A stretch of 64,000 nt of DNA from assembly GCF_910592395.1 (NCBI RefSeq), contig NC_088324.1:8582953-8646952 (forward strand). Direction: 5' to 3'. Numbering within the stretch: the stretch's first letter is position 1; each line of letters begins with the position of its first letter. A program made the translations under genes and the position numbers. This stretch comes from Lineus longissimus (taxonomy: Eukaryota > Nemertea > Pilidiophora > Heteronemertea > Lineidae). The notes below the pieces were generated by a model. The model saw only the letters and a list, made by a program, of their open reading frames with translations. It did no database searches and was not told the origin of the DNA. Below are positions 1-9,115 of this stretch, piece after piece.

Positions 1-968
1 TCTTTCAGATATTGAGTAAATTTATGAACTTTGCCTAGTATTTGGTATAGAAGTTGGCCTTTTACTGTGGGATTTCATTGTACATGTACATTGTAACTGT
101 GTCTTGAGTTTTTGAGCATCTAGTCTAGGTTTGAGTAGGCCTTTGTACTAGAATCACCACATGAGTCTATGCTTTAGGTTGTAAGTTGACCTACTGCATA
201 CTACGAGTTATGAGTATTTCTTCTGACTAAAAGCTGTATTTGGTCTTGAGAATCTTCGCTGCAGTTACAGGTTGTAATTTGACCTTGCTGCACACTAACT
301 TGAGTTGAGTTTGAGAATCTTCGCTGCAGTTACAGGTTGTAATTTGACCTTGCTGCACGCTATCTTGAGTCGAGATTGAGAATCTTCGCTGTAAGTAGAG
401 GTTGTAATTTGACCTTGCTACACGCCAACATCGAGTTGAGTTTAGAGTCTCACTGTGGGTTTTGAGTGACCTTACAGTGTGAGCAAGTTTACCACATCAG
501 TGTTAAGTGGAGAATTTGCGTCTTTCTTGAGTAGAACACACGAGTTGTTGTTACGTTGTCATGCTTATGAGTAGGCCTTGGTGAAACTTGGAATATCACT
601 TTGCGAGTTCATAACACCCAACGTGTACGGTGTTAGCAGTGCCAATTCATCTTGCATATTTTAGTTGCATTTCAAGCCAACTTCTATGCTACCATTTTGT
701 ATTGTCGCTTTCATGTGTTCACAGCTACACTTTTCCTAAGGTTCTATTTTGCAACGTTTCATCTGAGTTTATCTGGGGTTTGAGAAATTTCTTGTGCTGC
801 CCTCTATGCTGTTCATGATACTACAGGGTTGAGTTCATGTCATATTGACACAGGGAATTTATCAACTGGCTGAAATTCCAAGGGTTTAGATTGCTACTGT
901 GCTTATTTCAGTCATTCTCTCTGAGATCTGAGTTTTTTGAGTTTTGAGTTTTGAGTAAAACTGCAACC
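1..968 (+). other. BEL/Pao leader / LTR-proximal untranslated region
   Basis: No long open frame is present. The sequence is rich in the word TTGAGT, including a run of GAGTTTT-type repeats just before the start codon, and carries a 65-bp tandem repeat (listed separately). It probably holds the primer binding site and perhaps part of the 5' LTR, but I could not fix either by eye. Confidence 0.5.
248..443 (+). repeat. 65-bp tandem repeat, three copies, in retrotransposon leader
   Basis: Three consecutive units begin GAGAATCTTCGCTG at 248, 313 and 378, a period of exactly 65 bp. The first two units are nearly identical and the third is more diverged. Such leader repeats may vary in number between element copies. 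Any role in packaging or transcription is unknown. Confidence 0.85.
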
Positions 969-3900
969 ATGGGTGAACCACCAACCTTGCAATCACTGTG
1001 TGATAAACGCAAAATATGTCGCGGGAAGTACACTCGACAGGAAAACACTGTGACAAGGTATTACAGGGAAGCATGTAACTTGTACGACAAAGGAGATCGC
1101 GTTACCCAGTTTGAGACAGCCGTGCGAAAAACGGGTAATGCCATGGAAGAGCTGAATGCGGTCTACGGTGAATTGAAGGACGTACAGACTGAGGTGGACT
1201 TCCATCCTGATTTAGGGAAACTGAACGATGAAGCCTTGAGAGTTGAGACTGAGTCAGAGGAGAGGTATCGCACCCAGTACTACGACATTTCTGCCATGGT
1301 TCAACAACTGCAAGCGGATGCTGAGAAGGAGAGGCGTACCCCGTCGGAGAAGTCGAGTGATACTTTCACACCTGAGCACTTTGCCGCCGCCATGAAGGAG
1401 ACCCTGGAATCAGTACAAACAGGAATTTCTGGTGATCAGTTAGAAAGGATTCTAGGGACCTTATCGCACAAGAAGCGTTATGTTCAGATACCGAAATTCA
1501 AAGGTGATGTCGAGTTGTTTGACCAGTGGAAACAACTGGTAGAGACTGAATTAGAAAAACCAGGCTATAGCGAGGTGGAAAAGACCCACATAGTCATATC
1601 ATTAGTTGATGGAGAGGTATCCAAACTCATCAGTGGACTAAAGGATCCAAGTTCAGATGACATCCTTGAGTTTTTGGAGAATAGGTACGGAGATGTGTTG
1701 ACAAAGATCCAGAAGGCAGTGAACGAGATTGCTGCAGTGCCTGCTGTCAGTTCGCCCTCAGCAAAGGATCTTGATTCTCTCTACAACCTGCTTAATTCCA
1801 ACTGGAATTACATCATGAAACGAACAGAAGATGACAAACACGTGGTAAGGGCAAGCTGGATCTTTACAGCCCTTGTCCGACCAAAACTGCCAAAGGGACT
1901 TGTCAAAAAATGGGATGGAGAGATAATCAAAGAGGAGAAGTCGATGGGGACGACGTCGGAATTACCGATACGTTTCGACACTCTTTTGGAGAAGCTGCAA
2001 GATGCCGTCAAGGTTGCGAGGCGAACGGAGCCAAGCAAACGAGATAAACCCGAGAAGGAGAAGGAGAAAGAGAAGAAGTGGGTTAAGGATTACCAGAAGG
2101 AATCTAAGAAGCCTACAGGTCATGCTCTTCAGATATCTCAGAGGACACCGAAACCCAACAAGGAGGAATCGTGCATATTCTGTCAACTTAGGCACTTCTC
2201 ATCAAGTTGTCCAACAGTGAAGTCGATGCCTGTGTCAGAGCGAGTTGAGAAAGTGAAAGCGTCAAAGGCATGTTTCAACTGCTTGCGGACTACTCACTTT
2301 GTGGATGCATGTCGGTCATCTAGCTGTAAGAATTGCTCGAGGAAGCATCACACACTCTTACATTTCGACAAGCAAGGAGGAAACAAGACTGGGAGCAACC
2401 AGGAAACATCGAGCGAAAAGGAGACAAGTGGAGATGGTAACAAGCCTGAGGAGACCGTGAAATCACCCCACTACTTCGTGAAAGCCAGAGAGACAGATGG
2501 TGAAGTACTGTTACAGACAGGCCTAGCGAAATTGGAGTCGAGGAATGCAGTCGCACATGGACGAGTTCTCTTTGACTCAGGGAGTGGAGCCACATTTGTC
2601 AGCAAGCGAATGGCAAGGAGTTTGCAGCTGCATGGTCAACCAGTTGCAGCAGAGTTTACCTTAGCAGGAGGAAAGGTCATGACACTTGATACCCAACGAG
2701 TCAAGTTTCATTTGTCGAGCATACTACCCAAATGGAAGGGAGAGACGTTCGAAATCATCGCCTATGTTCTAGAAAATCCATGTGCTGATATCAATGAAGT
2801 CAATGAGGATTTGTCAAAGATTGAACAGCTGAGAGACCTCCAGATAGCTGATGAGTTCCCGAGAAAACGTCAATCGGTGGATGTTCTGTTAGGAATCCAG
2901 GATTCAATGAAAATCTTACAGGATAAGAGAGTCTTTGGATCAGGAAACAGTCTTTCAGCGCAGAGGAGTCACATTGGTTGGATCGTGTCCGGAACCTGTC
3001 CCGCTGATCAGGAAAGCCACACAACGTTGCCAGTCAATCATTCAACATTTCAACTGTCCAGCGAGATAGACATCGCGACCAAGCACTGGGAGACGGAGCA
3101 CATAGGGATCCTACCAAATGAGAAAAACCAGCACCTCTCAGAGCTTGAGACTGAAGCCCTGAGACAGCACAAGGAGAAAACAATCAAGATCAAGGATGGT
3201 TATGAGACAGGATTGTTGAAACATCCGGAGTGGAAGGATAAAATTCTGAAATCAAACAAACAACAAGCAATGAGGAGACTTGGTAGTCTGGAGCAGAGAC
3301 TGAAAAAGGATCCTACATTGTCAGCGAGATACCAGGAGCAAATCAATGAGTTGATCAAGAAAGGTCGAGCGGAACGAGTGAGTGAGGAAAAGGAGCCGGA
3401 GGATCGTAGTGTGTGGTACTTGCCCCATCATCCAGTAGTGAGAGAGGACAAGACGACAACAAAGGTTAGAATCGTCTTCGATGGATCGATGAGAGGCCGG
3501 GATGGAGTATCACTCAACGACACCTTATTACCAGGACCTGCCCTGCAACCTGACCTTCCTGGAGTTTTGATGCGATTCAGGCGCCACAGAATTGCATTGA
3601 TAGCGGATATCGAAAAGATGTTCCTCCAGGTAAGTATGAACGAGATAGATCGAGATAGCCAGAGATTCCTATGGAGAGACTTGGACACGGATAAGGAGCC
3701 GGAAGTTTTCAGATTGACCACAGTCACCTTCGGATTAACGTCTTCGCCATTCTCAAGCATCAAAACTGTGCTAGATCATGTCGCGGCACATCGTGAGGAG
3801 TACCCAAAAGCTGCTGCAGAGATTGAGGAGAATATCTTCGTGGATGATATTTTGAGTGGAGATGAGGAGGATAATGAGGTGGCGGAGTTGGCAGTTGGAC

Positions 3901-6497
3901 TGAAGGAGATTCTGAGCCCGGAATGGAACATGAGGAAGTTTCTATCCAACAAACCAGGAGTTTTGTCAGGTCTTGCCAAGGAAGACATCGCGTCGGAGCT
4001 CACAGAGAAGATGGTTGGCGAAGAGATCTCAACAAAGGCGCTGGGAGTCAGATATCGACCCAAGGAGGATGTTCTCATGTTCTCATTTGTTGACAAAATG
4101 GAGGATGTGGAGATCGAGACCAGGAGAAGTGTGTTGAAACAACTCCATCGGATTTATGATCCACTTGGCATGCTATCGCCCTTTGTACTCAAGGCTAAGC
4201 AAATTTTCCAACAATCATGGGTCACAACTGGAGGATGGGACGACGCGCTACCATCGGAGATAGAGGAGGAGTGGAAACGCTGGAAATCTGAAGTGACACT
4301 ACTGGACAGCATCAAGATACCGAGGTGTATTGTGCCTGCTGACTTCCAGGATCCAGTATATTTCCTACACGGCTTTGGAGATGCATGTGAGACATCATAC
4401 GGAGGAGTGGTCTATTTGACTAGCCAGGATTCAACTGAGAGACGTCACGTTGCTCTACTCAGCTCAAAGACCAGAGTAGCACCCCTGGGAAAGAGGAGGA
4501 GCATCCCGGAACTGGAGCTCATGGCATCACTGGTGACAGCAAGGTTAACAAAGTATGTGGAAAGAGAGCTCAAGCTTCCGATTGCTTCAGTGAATTGCTG
4601 GACAGATTCCAAGGTTGTCACACACTGGTTAAGCAAGCCACCATACAAATGGCAAACATTTGTCGCAAACAGAGTAGCTGAGATTCAGAACTTAGTGCCA
4701 CCCTGCAACTGGAGACATGTTCCAGGAAAATGGAACCCTGCGGATCTTTGTTCCCGAGGACTTACTGCTGAGAATCTGGTTGAATCTTCATTGTGGTGGA
4801 ATGGTCCATCCTTCCTGACTGAAAGTGAAGAACAGTGGCCAGAACAAGAGAAGAGCAAGAAGGAGGATGAGGAAATAGCAGACTCGAAAGCCAAGCCCAA
4901 ACTTCGTCAGATTGGTATTGCTGCTGTAGCCAAGACGGATATTGCTGCTGCTGAGAAATACATTGAGAAATTCTCATCATACCAGAAGTTCATCAGGGTA
5001 ATGAGCAGAGCGAGGAGTTGGATTAGGATCCATAGGTCCCGAAAGGAGGGGAGAGATCAAAACGAGGGGAGAGAAACTGACAAGGAGAAAAGCATTCCAG
5101 GAACAACTCTCAATGACAGACGTCAGGAGGAGCTGCACTGGATCAGATGGGCTCAATCGCTCAAGTATCAGGAGGATATTGAGGAATTGAAAGCCGGACG
5201 ACAAGTCACCATGGAGAGTAAACTGGCTCCATTGAGCCCAGAGTGGGACGAGAAGGATCAAGTGATGCGAGTGGGAGGTCGTCTTCATTACGCCCCATTG
5301 CCGGAGGAAACTAAGCATCCCATCATCTTGCCTGCTCACAACCGATTTGTGGATAAGTTAGTTCTGTACTACCACCAGATTAACCTACACACAGGACCAG
5401 CACAAACCCTGGCTTTCTTGAGAAACAAGTACTGGCTTATTCATGGGAGACAGGAAGTGAGACGCATTCTTCACAAGTGCAAGGCTTGTAAGGATCCAGA
5501 GGAGATTGAGCAAAAGATGGCGCCGCTGCCTGTGGAAAGAGTGAGCATGAGTCTTCCTTTCACGCACATAGGATTAGACTATGCAGGACATTTATACGTA
5601 AAGATGTCCAGAGATGAGACAACGAAGGCTTACATTCTGATCTTCACGTGTATGGTGACTAGAGGAGTGCACCTGGAACTCACACCAGATCTTACTACAG
5701 AAGAGTTCATGGCTGGGCTGCAGCGCATGATGAATCGCAAAGGGAAATGTGTATTCATTCTCTCTGACAACGCAAAGACATTCAAAAAGGCAGACACCTT
5801 GCTGAGGATTCTTTACAAACAGAAGAATGGAAAGAACAAGCTTAATGAGGAGATAACAGGAAAGGGAATAACATGGCGTTTTATCACGGAGAGAGCCCCA
5901 TGGCACGGAGGATTCTATGAGAGACTCGCGCAAAGCGTCAAGAAACCACTGAGGAGAGTGCTTGGGAAAGCACACCTGACATACCTTGAGATGCAGACTG
6001 TACTCTCGGACATCGAAGCACAACTGAATTCTAGACCCCTGACTAGTGTCTCTGCAGACAAAGAGGATTGGTCGCCTATCACTCCAGGACACCTGATGAT
6101 TGGCCGGAGCCTACAAGTTCTGCCTGATGCCTCATTGGCAGGCCATACTACCGTCGCAGTGAGCAAGAGATGGGCCTATAATCAGCACCTGTCAAGGATC
6201 TTTTGGAATCGATGGACGAAGGAGTATTTGACTGAGCTGAACCAACTGAGGAAGTGGACTGAGGTTCGAGATAACCTTCATGAGGGAGACGTTGTTCTAG
6301 TCGCTGAGGACAACACCAGGAAGCTGGATTGGAAGCTTGGAAGAGTGGAGGAGATCTTTCCAGGACGAGACGGTCTTGTGCGCTCAGTACTGGTGAAGAC
6401 GAAATCGGGATTGATGAGACGTCCAGTACAGAAGCTGAGGCTATTGGAGACCACCATTGTGCCAGAGGATGTTGAAAGCGATTCAGATCCAGATTAG
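969..6497 (+). CDS. BEL/Pao gag-pol polyprotein
   Basis: This single uninterrupted frame of 1842 codons provides all proteins for replication of an LTR retrotransposon. The ATG at 969 sits in an ideal ACCATGG context; the frame is open to 951 but that codon is TTG. Domains in order, with approximate residues: gag-like region of DUF1759 type (165-310); Cys/His zinc-knuckle-like clusters (400-462, CxxC pairs); retropepsin-like aspartic protease with a DSGS motif (534); reverse transcriptase with FVDD in place of YVDD (956); Pao-type RNase H with a D..E..D set (FGDA about 1135, ELELMA, TDSK); integrase H2C2 zinc finger (1464-1507); integrase core with D (1535), D (1597) and E (1645); DUF5641-like C terminus. 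I see no stop or frameshift, so this copy may be young and possibly still active. Expression is not demonstrated. Confidence 0.95.
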   Translation: MGEPPTLQSLCDKRKICRGKYTRQENTVTRYYREACNLYDKGDRVTQFETAVRKTGNAMEELNAVYGELKDVQTEVDFHPDLGKLNDEALRVETESEERYRTQYYDISAMVQQLQADAEKERRTPSEKSSDTFTPEHFAAAMKETLESVQTGISGDQLERILGTLSHKKRYVQIPKFKGDVELFDQWKQLVETELEKPGYSEVEKTHIVISLVDGEVSKLISGLKDPSSDDILEFLENRYGDVLTKIQKAVNEIAAVPAVSSPSAKDLDSLYNLLNSNWNYIMKRTEDDKHVVRASWIFTALVRPKLPKGLVKKWDGEIIKEEKSMGTTSELPIRFDTLLEKLQDAVKVARRTEPSKRDKPEKEKEKEKKWVKDYQKESKKPTGHALQISQRTPKPNKEESCIFCQLRHFSSSCPTVKSMPVSERVEKVKASKACFNCLRTTHFVDACRSSSCKNCSRKHHTLLHFDKQGGNKTGSNQETSSEKETSGDGNKPEETVKSPHYFVKARETDGEVLLQTGLAKLESRNAVAHGRVLFDSGSGATFVSKRMARSLQLHGQPVAAEFTLAGGKVMTLDTQRVKFHLSSILPKWKGETFEIIAYVLENPCADINEVNEDLSKIEQLRDLQIADEFPRKRQSVDVLLGIQDSMKILQDKRVFGSGNSLSAQRSHIGWIVSGTCPADQESHTTLPVNHSTFQLSSEIDIATKHWETEHIGILPNEKNQHLSELETEALRQHKEKTIKIKDGYETGLLKHPEWKDKILKSNKQQAMRRLGSLEQRLKKDPTLSARYQEQINELIKKGRAERVSEEKEPEDRSVWYLPHHPVVREDKTTTKVRIVFDGSMRGRDGVSLNDTLLPGPALQPDLPGVLMRFRRHRIALIADIEKMFLQVSMNEIDRDSQRFLWRDLDTDKEPEVFRLTTVTFGLTSSPFSSIKTVLDHVAAHREEYPKAAAEIEENIFVDDILSGDEEDNEVAELAVGLKEILSPEWNMRKFLSNKPGVLSGLAKEDIASELTEKMVGEEISTKALGVRYRPKEDVLMFSFVDKMEDVEIETRRSVLKQLHRIYDPLGMLSPFVLKAKQIFQQSWVTTGGWDDALPSEIEEEWKRWKSEVTLLDSIKIPRCIVPADFQDPVYFLHGFGDACETSYGGVVYLTSQDSTERRHVALLSSKTRVAPLGKRRSIPELELMASLVTARLTKYVERELKLPIASVNCWTDSKVVTHWLSKPPYKWQTFVANRVAEIQNLVPPCNWRHVPGKWNPADLCSRGLTAENLVESSLWWNGPSFLTESEEQWPEQEKSKKEDEEIADSKAKPKLRQIGIAAVAKTDIAAAEKYIEKFSSYQKFIRVMSRARSWIRIHRSRKEGRDQNEGRETDKEKSIPGTTLNDRRQEELHWIRWAQSLKYQEDIEELKAGRQVTMESKLAPLSPEWDEKDQVMRVGGRLHYAPLPEETKHPIILPAHNRFVDKLVLYYHQINLHTGPAQTLAFLRNKYWLIHGRQEVRRILHKCKACKDPEEIEQKMAPLPVERVSMSLPFTHIGLDYAGHLYVKMSRDETTKAYILIFTCMVTRGVHLELTPDLTTEEFMAGLQRMMNRKGKCVFILSDNAKTFKKADTLLRILYKQKNGKNKLNEEITGKGITWRFITERAPWHGGFYERLAQSVKKPLRRVLGKAHLTYLEMQTVLSDIEAQLNSRPLTSVSADKEDWSPITPGHLMIGRSLQVLPDASLAGHTTVAVSKRWAYNQHLSRIFWNRWTKEYLTELNQLRKWTEVRDNLHEGDVVLVAEDNTRKLDWKLGRVEEIFPGRDGLVRSVLVKTKSGLMRRPVQKLRLLETTIVPEDVESDSDPD

Positions 6498-6980
6498 CCA
6501 ATGTTAGTGGAGTATTGTGACTAGAGACATTCTATGAGCATTGAGAACTACAACATATACAAGAAAATACAACTAAGGGTTTCGTTCACTTAGTAAATAC
6601 TTTATTCGAATTGTGGAGTACGAGTAGAGAGAATAGTTCAAGCGATATTTGCCAGTTGGTATTTCGCATAATTCGTTTCAATATTTTAGCCAGTGTTGCA
6701 GTAAGCGTGAAATTTTCGGTGCTCAGATTTCAGAGGGGAGTATGTCGCATTGGGACAACCTGTATAAGTTTAGTTTTTTGGGACACACTGTAGTTCAAGG
6801 TAATTAGCATAGGTGGCAGCACTGGGGGGAGTGTGTTGAGAAAAAATGATGGAGGACATCTGAGATGCTGTGAGCACATGAAGAAAAGAAACCTGAATAT
6901 TATGATGAGAAGATGAATATAGACAGTTTTATTGAATTACAAGAGTTAGAGTTGAGTAATTATACAGTCCTACCCCGACA
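6498..6980 (+). other. BEL/Pao 3' untranslated region and probable 3' LTR
   Basis: No coding potential is evident. A G-rich polypurine stretch (six Gs then AG) at about 6823-6830 is followed by TGTGTTGAG, a plausible LTR start. The remaining 150 bases contain no match I can find to the leader. The right limit is defined by the abrupt start of TRIM homology at 6981. Confidence 0.55.
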
Positions 6981-7850
6981 ACAGTCGCCAGACTGAGGGA
7001 AAGTACTCCTGAGGAGATCTTCAAGCACACAATCCAAGCAGATTCGACTGACATGTTCATTCCCTGTGTGGCCAACCTTGGTTTCAATTTTGCAGTTGCT
7101 CACCCAACCAGGCACAGGGAACCATCAGGGGCAATTGACATCTACGAATTACCTGGTACCCTGAAACGCACATTTAAGGACCACGTGCCTCCCCTTTACG
7201 ACATGTCTTCAACGCCTGACGGTAAACTTTCTGTGTTGTCTGTTGGGTCAGGTGGAAATAACTGCCGAGTCAAACTGTTCGATGTAGAGAATGGTTACAT
7301 GAGCTGCACCGGTGACATCGACATTGCCAAACCTCTATCTCTTGGTGTTACCACCCGATATCAGTACGCAATTATAGGGAGGAATGGGCAAGGAGAAAGA
7401 TGGATCATAATCACTGACAAGGAGGGCATTGTACTTGTCAAACATCAATGCGATACCGCTGAAAAAATATACTGGAATCCGGAGGTGAATCCTAGAATAA
7501 CATGCAGTCAAGATTTCATATTTGTAGCAGCTATGAAAAATGTTGTGATCTACAAACTACAGGGCGCAGGATTGTCGCGTGTATCCACCCAACATTATGG
7601 AGTATCTTTGACCGACATATCTGCTACAGTGATGAATGATTTCTTTCTAATTAGCCCATGGAAAAATAATGTAAGCCTGCAGAGACATAAAATGAGGAGA
7701 GGCACTGAATATGGTTGGGACTGCATAGGTTATTTGAAAGTTTGTGATGAGGAAGCATCATGTGCAGATATGGGAGCCCGCCTCTCCACAAGAGATGGCC
7801 ACATTGTTGTGACAAACGGTCGAACATTCAGGGTGTTCAAACTGCTTTAA
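6981..7850 (+). pseudogene. TRIM copy A, 5'-truncated: C-terminal propeller half only
   Basis: The open frame runs from the junction with the retrotransposon to the same stop as in the complete copies and matches residues 381-669 of copy B. RING, B-boxes and coiled coil are absent from the window. The first methionine in the fragment is at 7053. No frameshift or internal stop is present, so truncation is recent. The first 20 residues differ most from the other copies (RLREST in place of RPCESI). In the variable blade it has its own replacements, for example a Trp/Asp/Cys stretch near the end. Either BEL inserted into this gene and the 5' half lies left of the window, or the array was cut there by recombination. 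An expressed truncated protein is possible but unsupported. Confidence 0.85.
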
Positions 7851-8745
7851 ATCTAACCTCTTTCTCCCCGGAGCTTGTCTTACTTGTTTTGATCTGAAAA
7901 CCGAGGCGAATTTCTTTTTCACACAAGTATGCGCCGCTGACTCACAGACGTGCGCCAAGCTCAATGGGAATATTGAATCGGCAAGTTAGAGGAGAAAGAC
8001 CCTGTCATCAGGGTTGTGACTAACCAATTATGGAAATAAACCCTCCCAATCGAGTTGTTGTGGGGAACGTTTATCCGGCAAGGGATTTCTTCATTTGATC
8101 ACAAAGGGCAAGGTTAGGGGCATCAGGAGCTGTGATTATCTTTGGCGAAGGATTGAGGTCCTACGCGTCTTGCAGTGAAGCTAATAGACTCTAGCTTTTA
8201 TCATGCATGAAGCATGGGCAGGTCAAATCATTTGTAAATCTGTTGGTGTAATCGGCTTGATAAAGAACACTGTGCAAGGATGAACGATGATTTTGGTGGC
8301 AAACATTGCAAACTTCCTGCATTAAAAATCATCGCCTTTAACAATTTGCTTCCAAATCAACTCCAATTATTTTCAGTTGCAGTGACAAACGTTACCTTTT
8401 ATGCAGGGCACTTTAGGTTGAGACCTCTTTCATGACCGTGTGAAGTTTAGATTACCTCCTAACAACGTGGTAGACTTTCAAATATTGACAGTCTATAGGA
8501 ATGACATCAGGCAATCGGCACCCAGAAATTACCTTCAAATGAGTATTTGTTTTATGGAATTGCAGGAAAATTTTATCCATCTCAAATTACAAGTATCATG
8601 AGAAAGGTCGCTTCCGAGTCACATTCTCCAGATTTACTTTTACTCAGCATCAGTATCAGCGTTCACTCTGGACTTGGAGGCATTACACCCGATGAGTATT
8701 CCTCCCCAGGGCAGAATACTGTATCTATATATAATGCGTATTTAG

Positions 8746-9115
8746 GCGCATGCGCATAGAAATAAAACTGCTTGTTTTCACCCGTGTTTAACCTGGTCAA
8801 ATTTGCCGTTCTTAAGCGCATGCGGATAATTCTATACTATACTGTTTCTTATACTGTGTGGTGTGCATGTGACTTCGTAGCGTCCCAGAAGAGTGGGATT
8901 CTTGTATGGCCGATGCAACTGTGCTTTACCTCGCACACTGTGCGGTCCTCGCCAGGTTGTGGGATTATTATTGGATTATTACACATACATATGTTCGTTT
9001 TATATTGTAAACAGTAGATATTAGATTAAATATAACCAGCATTTGTGTAAAACAAACAACACAGGTTTTGTAAGTTATCTTCGCTTAATTTTTTCTCATT
9101 GTTAAGCGCATGCGC
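8746..9115 (+). promoter_or_regulatory. Cluster of NRF-1-like GCGCATGCGC palindromes (unit 1)
   Basis: Perfect or near-perfect palindromes lie at 8746-8755 (GCGCATGCGC), 8816-8825 (GCGCATGCGG) and 9106-9115 (GCGCATGCGC). The same set recurs in units 2 and 3. The word equals the core consensus of nuclear respiratory factor 1 / ewg sites. They sit downstream of one TRIM gene and about 3.6 kb upstream of the next; function is inference and they could simply be part of a repeat family. Confidence 0.4.

Larger units (their letters stand above)
1..6980 (+). mobile_element. BEL/Pao LTR retrotransposon, left end outside window
   Basis: The element comprises a leader (1-968), one long gag-pol frame (969-6497), a 3' untranslated part, a polypurine stretch at about 6823-6830 and a probable 3' LTR from about 6830. 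Sequence matching the TRIM array resumes exactly at 6981, so the element or its LTR ends at or near 6980. A TG...CA reading of 6830-6980 would give a short LTR of about 150 bp. No second copy of that stretch is visible in 1-968, so the 5' LTR either lies left of the window or the right LTR is truncated. Family assignment rests on the domain order of the polyprotein. The LTR limits are inference. Confidence 0.85.

Noticed and set aside
4977-6501. Long minus-strand frames opposite the retrotransposon
   Set aside because: Shadows of the gag-pol frame without domain features.
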